DNA from: Candidatus Hydrogenedens sp.
Lineage (GTDB): Bacteria > Hydrogenedentota > Hydrogenedentia > Hydrogenedentales > JAEUWI01
Assembly: GCA_016125095.1 (NCBI GenBank)
Contig: WGMK01000002.1
Location: 1 to 64,000, forward strand
Reading direction: 5' to 3'
Length of the DNA: 64,000 bases
The notes under the pieces were generated by a model. It did not search any database, had not been told where the DNA came from, and worked only from the letters and a program-made list of their open reading frames with translations. The stretch's first letter is position 1. The number at the start of each line of letters is the position of its first letter. Below, piece by piece: positions 54,997 to 63,933 of the stretch. The position numbers were made by a program, and so were the translations under genes.

Positions 54997-56325
54997 GTGC
55001 GCGAGAGAATCAGCAAGGCGCTTGCCGCCTCGCCTGGCCTGCTGCTGCCCCTGTGGGCGGTCACGATGGCCTTCACCACCTATTTCTGCATGTACGCCTT
55101 CCGAAAGCCGTTCTCGGCGGGCAGTTACGAGGGGCTGACCGCCTTTGGCGGCATGCTCGAATTGAAGACCACCTTCGTCATCGCGCAGATCATCGGCTAC
55201 ACGCTTTCGAAGTACGCCGGAATCAAGGTGTGCGCCGAACTCAAGCACAGCCAGCGCTTGTTCTACCTTTTCGCGGCGGTGCTGTTCGCCGAGGCCGCGC
55301 TCTTTGGCTTCGCCGTGCTGCCCACCAACCTCAAGATCTTCGCCATCTTCCTCAACGGCCTGCCGCTGGGCATGGTCTGGGGCTTCCTCGTTTCCTACCT
55401 GGAAGGCCGCCGCACCTCGGAAGTATTGCTCGCCGGCATGAGCTGCTCCTACATCATTGCCAGCGGCATGGTGAAAGACGCCGGCCTCTGGATCATGGAG
55501 ACCTACCAAGTCTCCGAATACTGGATGCCCTTCATCACGGGCCTGGCGTTCCTGCCCGTGTTCGCCCTGTCCGCTTCGCTGCTGAACTGGACGCCGCCGC
55601 CGAATGCCGAGGACATCATCGAGCGCGTGCAGCGTACGCCCATGACCGGCCACCAGCGCATCGAGTTCTTCCGCAAGTTCTTCGTGGGGCTTACGTTATT
55701 GCTGGTGGTGTACTTTGGCCTGACCGCCTACCGCGATTTCCGGGACAACTATGGCGTCGAACTCTTCAGCGAACTGGGCTACGGCGAGAAGCCGGGCATC
55801 TTCACCTATTCCGAGCTCTATGTATCGGTGGGCGTGCTGGCCTGCCTCGTGCCGATCGCGTTTATCCACAACAACCGGCGCGCGCTGATGGCGGTGTTCG
55901 GCATGCTGCTCGCGGGCTGCGTGCTCATAGGCGGCGCCACGGCACTGCTGCAGGCTGGGCAGATCAGCGGCGTCACCTGGATGATCCTGATCGGCCTCGG
56001 CTGCTACATGGCCTATGTGCCCTACGGCTCGGTGCTGTTCGACCGCGTGGTCGCGGCCACCCGCACCGCCGGCACGGCGGTGTTCGCCATCTATCTCACG
56101 GATGCCGTCGGCTATACCGGCTCGACCTTCCTTCAGCTCTACAAAGACCTGATGCAATCCGAGGCCACGCGCCTGCAATTCTTCATCGGCTACAGCTATT
56201 TCATGGCCATCGCGGGGGGCATATTGCTCTTCATCAGCTACTGGGATTTCGCGAATGCAGCCAAGAAGGCCGACGCGCACGCGGCGCAGCATTCGCCGCT
56301 CGAGCCCGCGCTCGAAACCGAATAG
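54997..56325 (+). CDS. DUF5690-family polytopic membrane protein (MFS-like)
   Basis: 442 residues from a GTG at 54997 (GAGAGGGAA upstream). Twelve predicted helices. Family hallmarks are the opening AVTMAFTTYFCMYAFRKPFSAGSYEGL, ELKTTFVIAQIIGYTLSKYAGIKVCAELKHSQR and YMAYVPYGSVLFDRVVAATRTAGTAVFAIYLTDAVGYTGS. These are typical of DUF5690, a transporter-like family of unknown substrate, common in Bacteroidetes and planctomycete relatives (from memory). It is followed after 13 bases by the sugar-phosphate isomerase gene, so a sugar-related substrate is plausible. Confidence 0.85.
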   Translation: MRERISKALAASPGLLLPLWAVTMAFTTYFCMYAFRKPFSAGSYEGLTAFGGMLELKTTFVIAQIIGYTLSKYAGIKVCAELKHSQRLFYLFAAVLFAEAALFGFAVLPTNLKIFAIFLNGLPLGMVWGFLVSYLEGRRTSEVLLAGMSCSYIIASGMVKDAGLWIMETYQVSEYWMPFITGLAFLPVFALSASLLNWTPPPNAEDIIERVQRTPMTGHQRIEFFRKFFVGLTLLLVVYFGLTAYRDFRDNYGVELFSELGYGEKPGIFTYSELYVSVGVLACLVPIAFIHNNRRALMAVFGMLLAGCVLIGGATALLQAGQISGVTWMILIGLGCYMAYVPYGSVLFDRVVAATRTAGTAVFAIYLTDAVGYTGSTFLQLYKDLMQSEATRLQFFIGYSYFMAIAGGILLFISYWDFANAAKKADAHAAQHSPLEPALETE

Positions 56326-56338
56326 ACAGGAGACCGCC

Positions 56339-57238
56339 ATGCAAGCCGAATTCAACCGCAGAAACTTCATCAAGGGCGCGGCGCTGGCCGCCGGCGCTGT
56401 GGCCATGGCTGGACGCGTTCACGCTGCGGATGATCCCGGCTACAAACCGCTGCCCAAGGCCGTGCAGTGGGGCAAGATTCCCGGCGAGGGCACCGACGAA
56501 GAGAAGATCAAGCTGGCGAAGGCCTGCGGTATGGACGGTATCGAGGCGTACCCCATGGAAGATCTCGAGGCGGCAAAGGTGCGCGGCGCGCTCTCGCGCG
56601 AAATCGGCTGCCCGATCCACGCCGTTACCTATGGCGGCTGGGGCGCGCCCATGTCGGACCCCGGCGACAAGGTGATTGCCAAGGGACACGCTGAAATCGA
56701 GAACGCCCTGCGCACGACGCACGCCATGGGCGCCGACACCATGCTGCTGGTGCCCGCGGTGGTCACCGATCGCGTGGGTTACAAGGAAGCCTGGGAAAAC
56801 TCGCAGAAGAACATCCGGCCCATGCTGCCGCTGGCCGAGGAGCTGGGTGTGGTCATCGCAGTCGAGAACGTGTGGAACAAGTTCCTGCTCAGCCCGCTCG
56901 AATTTGCCGCCTATGTCGATGAGTTCGACTCGCCCTGGCTGCAGGCCTATTTCGACATCGGCAACGTGGTTATCTTCGGGTATCCCGAAGACTGGATCCG
57001 CACCCTGGGCAGCCGCATCCGCCGCGTGCAGATCAAGGACTTCAAGCGCGAGGGCTACGAGTGGAACAAGCTGCCCTACGAGGGCGACGTGAACCACCGC
57101 GAAGTGCGCAAAGCCCTGGCGGAAATAGGCTATGAGGGCTGGGTGACCGAGGAATTTCCGGGCGGCGATGAAGCCTGGCTGCGCGAACTGTCCCGCCGCA
57201 TGGATTGCTTCAGCCAAGGGGAACGCCGCTGCAGCTGA
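56339..57238 (+). CDS. Sugar-phosphate isomerase/epimerase (TIM barrel) with Tat-like signal
   Basis: 299 residues; GACAGGAGACC precedes the ATG. The leader NRRNFIKGAALAAGAVAMAGRVHA is a twin-arginine signal (RRxFxK). The mature part is a TIM barrel of the xylose-isomerase-like/AP-endonuclease-2 superfamily, with DGIEAYPMEDLE, GADTMLLVPAVV, VIAVENVWNKFLLSP (metal-binding Glu), QAYFDIGNVVIFG (Asp), RRVQIKDFKR and GWVTEEFPGGDE. Works with the preceding transporter-like gene, perhaps in scavenging of a sugar or polyol outside the cytoplasm. The exact substrate is unknown. Confidence 0.92.
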   Translation: MQAEFNRRNFIKGAALAAGAVAMAGRVHAADDPGYKPLPKAVQWGKIPGEGTDEEKIKLAKACGMDGIEAYPMEDLEAAKVRGALSREIGCPIHAVTYGGWGAPMSDPGDKVIAKGHAEIENALRTTHAMGADTMLLVPAVVTDRVGYKEAWENSQKNIRPMLPLAEELGVVIAVENVWNKFLLSPLEFAAYVDEFDSPWLQAYFDIGNVVIFGYPEDWIRTLGSRIRRVQIKDFKREGYEWNKLPYEGDVNHREVRKALAEIGYEGWVTEEFPGGDEAWLRELSRRMDCFSQGERRCS

Positions 57239-57257
57239 GACCCCGGAAAGAAATTTC

Positions 57258-57287
57258 TTGACCAATCCACGGTTCCTGTGGTAAAGT
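57258..57287 (+). promoter_or_regulatory. Sigma-70 promoter of the RRM gene
   Basis: TTGACC (57258-57263), an 18-base spacer and TAAAGT (57282-57287). Transcription would start near 57294, leaving an untranslated leader of about 168 bases before the ATG at 57462. Long leaders are typical of cold-regulated RNA-binding protein genes. Confidence 0.5.
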
Positions 57288-57461
57288 ACCAGCAGTGCAT
57301 AGGGCACTATTGTGATTTCGTGGAGACCGTGGCTCTCCCTCACCGTTTCGTTTCTGATCCTTTCCCTACGCCCCGTTCCCTTGGTTCTTGGTTGTTCCGG
57401 ATTGATTGGACCCCGATGCTGGCGAACCGCCCTCCCCAATGCATTCCGGAAAGGATGTACC

Positions 57462-57743
57462 ATGAACATTTACGTTGGCAATCTGTCGTACGACACCCAG
57501 GATCACGACTTGCAGCAGGCCTTCGCCGCCCACGGCGAAGTCTCCAGCGCCCGGGTCATCTCCGATCGTGAAACCGGCCGCTCCCGCGGATTCGGCTTCG
57601 TCGAGATGCCCAACCGCGACGAGGCCCAGAAGGCAATGGGCGTCCTCAACGGCGCCGACCTGCAGGGCCGCACGATTTCGGCGAACGAAGCGCGCGAGCG
57701 CGAAGAGCGTAGTCCCCGTGGCGGCGCTCGCGGACGTTACTAG
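57462..57743 (+). CDS. RRM-domain RNA-binding protein
   Basis: 93 residues; AAAGGATGTACC precedes the ATG. One RNA recognition motif: RNP2 IYVGNL (3-8) and RNP1 RGFGFVEM, in the order of bacterial Rbp proteins, with a basic RGG-like tail (REREERSPRGGARGRY). Binds single-stranded RNA. Cyanobacterial and other bacterial relatives respond to cold. It stands in a cluster with two small charged proteins and a DEAD-box helicase. The translation start at 57462 is shorter than the open frame from 57312, which has no ribosome site. Confidence 0.95.
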   Translation: MNIYVGNLSYDTQDHDLQQAFAAHGEVSSARVISDRETGRSRGFGFVEMPNRDEAQKAMGVLNGADLQGRTISANEAREREERSPRGGARGRY

Positions 57744-57759
57744 AGCATCTAGGCGCGTT

Positions 57760-57797
57760 CCGGTACCGCTCCGGGCTACGGCCCGGAGCGGTGCCGG
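57760..57797 (+). terminator. Hairpin after the RRM gene
   Basis: A 17-base-pair stem with one G-U pair (left arm 57760-57776, loop TACG, right arm 57781-57797), 17 bases after the RRM stop. No T-run, so it may be an mRNA stabiliser or a weak terminator before the small genes. Confidence 0.5.
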
Positions 57798-57855
57798 TAC
57801 GATTTCCCCAAGCGCTGGCTAAAAAGTCCCGAAGGGGGCGCAGGGAGCAACACTC

Positions 57856-58029
57856 ATGGCAAAAAACAACTATGGCTATGAGAAGCGCCAGAAGGAAATC
57901 GCGAAGCAGAAGAAGAAAGAAGAAAAGTTGAGGAAAAAGCAGGATCGCAAGGGCGATCCGGCTTTCGACGAGAACGACCAGGACGAGTCCGGTGCAATCC
58001 CGGAAGGTACGGACGACGCCTCGGCGTAA
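57856..58029 (+). CDS. Small highly charged Lys/Glu-rich protein
   Basis: 57 residues; GGGAGC lies 9 bases before the ATG. The sequence (MAKNNYGYEKRQKEIAKQKKKEEK...) is a helix rich in Lys and Glu, with an acidic tail ending DESGAIPEGTDDASA. A small conserved protein type of unknown role. Too short for a 60-codon cut-off, but start, site and codon use support it. It lies between the RRM gene and another small gene. Confidence 0.7.
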   Translation: MAKNNYGYEKRQKEIAKQKKKEEKLRKKQDRKGDPAFDENDQDESGAIPEGTDDASA

Positions 58030-58069
58030 CTATCGTTCTGGAACAGATGAAACTCGAACGGTATAGACC

Positions 58070-58273
58070 ATGAGCAGCAAGACCACCCGAACCGATCCGG
58101 ATAAGCGAGAGCAAGACGCCATGCGCATTGAGCAGGAGTTCTGCCTGGATGCGATGTCTTCCGGCGAGTTTGACGACCTCTCCGATCAGGAGTGGGTGGC
58201 GCTGTGCGAGCGCGTGGCGCAACAGCAAAAACAGGCGAATACCAAGGCGGCTGCGGCCGCCGCGGACGCCTAG
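58070..58273 (+). CDS. Small acidic protein of unknown function
   Basis: 67 residues (MSSKTTRTDPDKREQDAMRIEQEFCLDAMSSGEFDD...). Predicted helical with one Cys, then LSDQEWVALCERVAQQQKQANTKAAAAAADA. No recognised family. Located 40 bases after the 57-residue gene and 217 bases before the DEAD-box helicase, so the three may be co-expressed. The start has only a weak ribosome site, so confidence is limited. Confidence 0.5.
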   Translation: MSSKTTRTDPDKREQDAMRIEQEFCLDAMSSGEFDDLSDQEWVALCERVAQQQKQANTKAAAAAADA

Positions 58274-58490
58274 ACCGGGAACGCGCAGACGATCCCGGCC
58301 ATGAACACCCCGCGGAGTTTTCTCCCCCGCCTCCGCGCGTGCTCGTGTCCCAGTCTGCAGGCGAAGCCCTTCCCAGGGAAGGGCTGACTCCAGACACCGA
58401 GCGGCATCGTACCCCGGCATGCGCCGGCCCGCCGCCGCCCGACACGACCCCCAGACCATCCCGCAAGGGGACGGTACTACAAGGAATCCC

Positions 58491-59735
<1,245 letters not shown>

Positions 59736-59754
59736 CCCGCATACAATTTTATCC

Positions 59755-59795
59755 GCCGCCCGGTGCCGCTAACGCGGGGCCGGGCGGCTTCGTTT
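59755..59795 (+). terminator. Intrinsic terminator after the DEAD-box gene
   Basis: 9-base-pair stem GCCGCCCGG (59755-59763) with CCGGGCGGC (59780-59788) followed by TTCGTTTT. It lies 20 bases after the helicase stop and at the end of the convergent GluR0-like gene. Confidence 0.6.
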
Positions 59796-60865
59796 TACGC
59801 TTCGCCCAGATAGCTGGCCAATAGGTCGTGCCAGGAAGGATGCGCGATCTGCTGCAGGAGCGCGCGATTGAGCGGTTCGCGCAGGGGGCTGCCCGAGGGC
59901 AGACCGAAGGCGTAGTTCTGGTTCTCGAAGCGGTGCGGCAATACCTCGATGGTGCCGCCGTAATTCTCATTGACAAGGTAGCTGAGCAGGGGGGCATCGT
60001 AGACCACCGCCTTGGTGCGGCCGCCGGCCAAGTCTTCAAGCGCAAGCTCGGCCGTTTCGTATTGCACCGGCTTGGCGTGCAGGCGGCGCAGGTAGACCTC
60101 GCTCGTCGAACCGCCGACCGTGCCGACATAGTTCCCGCCGAGATCCTGCGGACCCAGCACGGCGGCATCAAGCTGGCCCAGCGCCAGCGACGAGGCGATC
60201 GCTGCGGTAAACGCCGAAATCATGATGACGCTGGCGAACATCCAGACCATCGCGAGCACACGCCCTGCTATTGTCTGGGGCGCCTTGTCGCCATAGCCCA
60301 CGGTCGTCATGGTCACCCCTGCCCACCAAAACCCCGAAGCGAGGCCCTCTATGGGGGTGCCGCCGAAGTGCTCCGTGTTGTGGCGGCGCTCGATGAGCCA
60401 GATAATGCCGCCCACCAGCAGCAGTATGCCGGACAATGCCGCCAGCACCTGCAGGAACTCCGCCGAGAACAATCGCTTTACCAAACCGCCCAGCAGGCTC
60501 CGCGTTTCCGGCACCACGGCGATGCCCAGCCCCGAATTGAAATACGGCTGCGAGAAATCGAACACCTCCTCGCGCTCGGCCGTCGTCGTCAGTGCGGCCG
60601 CCACCACATCCACCGAGCCATCCGCCAGCGATTCCAGCATCGTCTCCAGCGGCATAGCGCGGAACTCGTAGCTCAGGCCCAGGTCCGCCGCGATGCGCTT
60701 CCACAACTCCACCGTCAACCCGCTCCATGTGCCGTCTTCTGACTGAATCGCGAACGGCGGCAGATGCCGCGTGCCGACAATCAGAGTGTCACTCGAGATC
60801 GGGGCCTGCGCCGAGGCGACGCTACCCAGCAGCATCAGGAAAACCGGAATCAATACGCTCCGCAT
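59795..60865 (-). CDS. Prokaryotic ionotropic glutamate receptor-type K+ channel (GluR0-like)
   Basis: 356 residues. Signal peptide MRSVLIPVFLMLLGSVASA. The substrate-binding domain (DTLIVGTRHLPPFAIQSEDGTWSGLTVELWKRIAADLGL) is interrupted at about 125-230 by a pore module: helix 1 about 139-158, pore loop GFWWAGVTMTTVGYGDKAP with the potassium filter TVGYG (188-192), and helix 2 about 203-227 ending SAFTAAIASSLAL, like the SYTANLAAF of animal receptors. The second half of the binding domain follows (GNYVGTVGGSTSEVYLRRL...KAVVYDAPLLSYLV). This is the GluR0 plan: an amino-acid-gated potassium channel. The ligand is unknown. Confidence 0.93.
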   Translation of the reverse strand: MRSVLIPVFLMLLGSVASAQAPISSDTLIVGTRHLPPFAIQSEDGTWSGLTVELWKRIAADLGLSYEFRAMPLETMLESLADGSVDVVAAALTTTAEREEVFDFSQPYFNSGLGIAVVPETRSLLGGLVKRLFSAEFLQVLAALSGILLLVGGIIWLIERRHNTEHFGGTPIEGLASGFWWAGVTMTTVGYGDKAPQTIAGRVLAMVWMFASVIMISAFTAAIASSLALGQLDAAVLGPQDLGGNYVGTVGGSTSEVYLRRLHAKPVQYETAELALEDLAGGRTKAVVYDAPLLSYLVNENYGGTIEVLPHRFENQNYAFGLPSGSPLREPLNRALLQQIAHPSWHDLLASYLGEA

Positions 60866-61302
60866 CGATACACCTCCTATCCAACAAACCTCTCAACAAG
60901 GCGAGGATAGGGGTTACCGCGAAGAAAGTACAGGGCGGGTGGCGTGCGGCGACCTCTTGGGCGCGATGGCGTCAAACGGGCTCCACGGAGACTCGCCCCG
61001 CCGCGCTGCAAAGGAACCATCCGGTAGGGAGAGCGTACCCGCGAGCCATCCTGACGCGATTACCGATAGCGACGCGCAGACGATGTTCTACACTCCGTTC
61101 GACAACCATCGCCTCAAAGAGGTTGCCACGTCGCTCGAGGACTCGCTTCTCGCAATGACGATGTTGGTGGCGTCGGACGACTAGAGAAGCTTTAATACGA
61201 AGCAAGGACACCACATTTCCGTCATCGCGAGCGAAGCGCGGCGACCTCTTTGGCGCGGTGGCTTCAAGAGAGCGCGACGGAGTCTCTCCTCGTCGTACAG
61301 CG
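60866..61302. repeat. Intergenic repeats: CGTCATYGCGAG inverted pair and a direct copy
   Basis: 437 bases with no supported gene. CGTCATCGCGAGCG starts at 61220 on the plus strand and CGTCATTGCGAGA on the minus strand at 61160-61148, forming an inverted pair. A direct copy (GTGCGGCGACCTCTTGGGCGCGATGG ... GGAGACTCG) is at about 60944-60996. A further related copy lies near 19174. This resembles the widely dispersed CGTCATTGCGAGCGAAGC intergenic repeats of many bacterial genomes. Confidence 0.55.
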
Positions 61303-63135
61303 CTACTTCTTCTTGGGCTTGGGGCCTTTTTTGAATCCTGCCTTTTTCTTGAAGTCGGCGTTGCCCTTGGGGCCGCCGGGCTTGCCCTTGGGCGGTCCGA
61401 ACTTCTTGGGGCCGGGCTTCTTGCCGGGGCCGTCTGAGGGCGGACCGGCGGGACCGCGGCGGGGACGCGCGGGGCGGTCGCCGGGTTCGAGGCGGGAAAT
61501 CTTCAGCGGCTGCCCGGCCACGCGCACGGTTTGCAGCAGGCGGAAAATGTCGGCGGGCATGCGGGGCAGGTCGACTACGGTGAAGTCTTCGTAGATGTCG
61601 ATCTGGCCGATGTAGCGGCCCTCGAGTCCGGTCTCGTTGGCGATGGCCCCGACAATGGCGCCGGGGGTCGCGCCGTGGCTGGCGCCCACCTCGAGCCGGT
61701 AGTGCTCCATGTTCATCGGCAGATCGGCACCGCGCCGCGCGGGCCGCTCATCACGCGCGCCGCGGTCGGGGCGGTCGAACTGCTCGGTACGCGGCTGCTG
61801 GTGCTTGCGCGGGTCGGCCTTCAGCAGCATGGGCTCGTCGCCCTGCGCCATGCGCGCGAGCGCGGCCGCCACGTCCACCGCCGACTTGTCGTGCTCTTCG
61901 ATGTATTCTTCGACGATGCTGGCGAATAGTCCGAGGTCCTCATCGGCGAGGATATCGGTGATGCGCTGCTTGAACTGCGCCACGCGCAGCACATTGATCT
62001 CTTCGGTCGAGGGCATGCGCAGCAGTTCGATCTGCTGGCGCGTGGCCCTCTCGATGGCGTTGAGCATACCCTTTTCGCGCGGGGTGACGAAGAGAATCGC
62101 CTCGCCCTTGCGTCCCGCGCGCCCCGTGCGCCCGATGCGGTGCACGTACGATTCAGTGTCGTAGGGAATGTCGTAGTTGATCACGTGGCTGATGCGGTCC
62201 ACGTCGAGCCCGCGCGCCGCCACGTCGGTGGCGATAAGCAGATCGATCTTGCCGCTCTTGAAGTTTTCCACCGTGCGCTCGCGCTCGCGCTGGGCCACGT
62301 CGCCGTTGAGCGCGGCGCAGGAATGTCCTCGCGCTTCGAGCTTCTCGGCGAGCTCCGCGGTGGCGGCCTTGGTTTTTACAAACACGAGCATGCCGTCGTA
62401 TACCTCGAAATCGAGGATGCGCGTGAGGGCGTCCAGCTTGTGGTGGTGGCCGACCATCCAGTAGCGCTGGCGGATGGTTTCCGCGGTCGAGGTGCGCACC
62501 TTGATGGTGATCTCTTCGGGATTCTGCAGGTGCTTCTGCGCAATCTTCTTGATGACCGGCGGCATGGTGGCGGAGAAGAGCGCAATCTGCCGCTCGGCCG
62601 GCGTCTGCTCGAGAATCCAGCTCACGTCGTCGATGAAGCCCATGCGGAGCATTTCGTCGGCCTCGTCCAGCACCAGCGTGCGGAGCTCCGAGAGGTTCAG
62701 CGTTTCACGGCGCATGTGGTCCATCACGCGTCCGGGCGTGCCTACCACGATGTGGGCACCGCGCTCGAGCTGGCGCAGCTGCGCGCCATAGCCCTGGCCG
62801 CCGTAGATGGGCAGCACGTGCAGGCCCTTCATGTGCCGCGCGTAGCTCTGGAAGGCCTCGGCCACCTGCAGCGCCAGTTCGCGCGTGGGCGTGAGCACCA
62901 GCACCTGCGTGTCCCACTGCTCGAGGTCGATGTTGGACAGGATGGGGAGCGCGAAGGCGGCCGTCTTGCCGGTGCCGGTCTGCGCCTGGCCGAGCACGTC
63001 GCGGCCCTCGAGGATGTGCGGGATTGCCATCGCCTGGATGGGCGAGGGCGTTTCATAGCCGATTTCGCTCAGCGCCTTCGTGATGGGCTGGCTGAGGCCG
63101 AAGCTATCGAAGCCGGGCGTGGGGGTATCAGACAT
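61303..63135 (-). CDS. deaD: DEAD-box RNA helicase with DbpA-type RNA-binding domain (DeaD/CsdA-like)
   Basis: 610 residues from the ATG at 63135 (a TTG 12 bases earlier is the alternative). Q-motif FDSFGLSQPITKALSEIGYETPSPIQAMAIP, AQTGTGKT, PTRELALQV, TPGRVMDH, DEAD, SAT, ATDVAARGLD and HRIGRTGR. Then a helical extension (residues about 370-470) and a DbpA/CsdA-type RNA-binding domain (YRLEVGASHGATPGAIVGAIANETGLEGRYIGQIDIYEDFTVVDLP). The tail is rich in Lys/Arg/Pro/Gly. Unwinds structured mRNA and ribosomal RNA, as in cold adaptation. Confidence 0.96.
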   Translation of the reverse strand: MSDTPTPGFDSFGLSQPITKALSEIGYETPSPIQAMAIPHILEGRDVLGQAQTGTGKTAAFALPILSNIDLEQWDTQVLVLTPTRELALQVAEAFQSYARHMKGLHVLPIYGGQGYGAQLRQLERGAHIVVGTPGRVMDHMRRETLNLSELRTLVLDEADEMLRMGFIDDVSWILEQTPAERQIALFSATMPPVIKKIAQKHLQNPEEITIKVRTSTAETIRQRYWMVGHHHKLDALTRILDFEVYDGMLVFVKTKAATAELAEKLEARGHSCAALNGDVAQRERERTVENFKSGKIDLLIATDVAARGLDVDRISHVINYDIPYDTESYVHRIGRTGRAGRKGEAILFVTPREKGMLNAIERATRQQIELLRMPSTEEINVLRVAQFKQRITDILADEDLGLFASIVEEYIEEHDKSAVDVAAALARMAQGDEPMLLKADPRKHQQPRTEQFDRPDRGARDERPARRGADLPMNMEHYRLEVGASHGATPGAIVGAIANETGLEGRYIGQIDIYEDFTVVDLPRMPADIFRLLQTVRVAGQPLKISRLEPGDRPARPRRGPAGPPSDGPGKKPGPKKFGPPKGKPGGPKGNADFKKKAGFKKGPKPKKK

Positions 63136-63342
63136 GGGGTGTTCCAAAGGGTAGGAGACTGCGCGCGTATACGGAAGCGGAACCGGGGCGCTGCGAATCG
63201 TTAGTATAGCGTTTTCCCGCCCTTGCGTGCGAATTCGGCTAGATCCGCATAGTCTTATGTGCTATACAGCATGTATGGAACCTTACCGGGCAATCCATCG
63301 AATCATACGGCCGAGGCCAAGATTCCGGCATTCGGCTTGTGA

Positions 63343-63417
63343 TATACTTGAGGCAACGCATCCCGGCGCTATCTTGTATAGCGCCGCCCCCACGCCTCGC
63401 GGGGCGTGGGTTCTTTT
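63343..63417 (+). promoter_or_regulatory. Two-hairpin leader of the NYN-domain gene
   Basis: TATACT at 63343-63348 fits a -10 box, with a start near 63355. The roughly 60-base leader is almost filled by two hairpins: a perfect 9-base-pair stem 63364-63372 with 63378-63386 (loop CTTGT), and an 8-base-pair stem 63389-63396 with 63403-63410 (loop TCGCGG). The second ends seven bases before the ATG, so the only G-rich stretch that could act as a ribosome-binding site lies inside it. Confidence 0.5.
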
Positions 63418-63933
63418 ATGAACAGGCGCGTCCACCTCTTCATCGATGGCTTTAATTTCTACCACGCCATCATGGATCCGCCAGCATTGCGCCGGTATCG
63501 CTGGCTTAATTTCCGACAATTGGGCGAAGCGTTGCTCCCAAGAGCCGAGACCTTGACGCGTGTATTTTATTTCACCGCCTTCTATCCGGGCGATGCCGCA
63601 AAGCGGCAACGGCACCAAGCCTTCATCGATGCGCAGAAAGCCTTTCACGTGGAGACGGTGCTCGGGGCATTTCGTCGCCGCGACCGGTACTGCCGATCAT
63701 GCCAGCGTAGCTTTCCGGGGTACGAGGAAAAGGAAACAGACGTCAATATCGTGATTACGCTGTTTCAGGGCGCCATCAATGACGAATACGACAAGGCAGT
63801 CATCGTCTCCGGCGACAGCGATTTGGTTCCGGCCATTCGGGCCGTCAAGGCATCATTTCCCCAGAAGCAGCTCGAGGTTGTATTTCCGCCGGGCCGGGGG
63901 TCGAAACATTTGAAGGCGCACGCGGACCGCTAA
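63418..63933 (+). CDS. NYN/LabA-type (DUF88) predicted ribonuclease, premature stop
   Basis: 171 residues from the ATG at 63418 (MNRRVHLFIDGFNFYHAIMD). NYN-domain acidic residues appear in FIDGFNFYH, EKETDVNIVI (Asp) and AVIVSGDSDLVPAIRAV (Asp, Asp), the PIN-like nuclease site. Cys pair CRSC in the middle. The frame stops at TAA 63931-63933 after GRGSKHLKAHADR, but the codons after the stop (MQLKERHLAANQLPPEVIAGGR, to the window edge) continue the usual NYN-protein C-terminal pattern, so the gene appears to carry a nonsense change or be read through. The window edge hides the end. Confidence 0.8.
   Translation: MNRRVHLFIDGFNFYHAIMDPPALRRYRWLNFRQLGEALLPRAETLTRVFYFTAFYPGDAAKRQRHQAFIDAQKAFHVETVLGAFRRRDRYCRSCQRSFPGYEEKETDVNIVITLFQGAINDEYDKAVIVSGDSDLVPAIRAVKASFPQKQLEVVFPPGRGSKHLKAHADR

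Noticed and set aside
60771..61184. A 137-codon frame in the GluR0/helicase gap
   Set aside because: It begins antisense inside the channel gene's signal-peptide region, runs through repeats and shows no protein-like pattern.
63227..63421. A 64-codon frame before the NYN gene
   Set aside because: It overlaps the predicted promoter and both hairpins; Arg/Pro-rich with no ribosome site.
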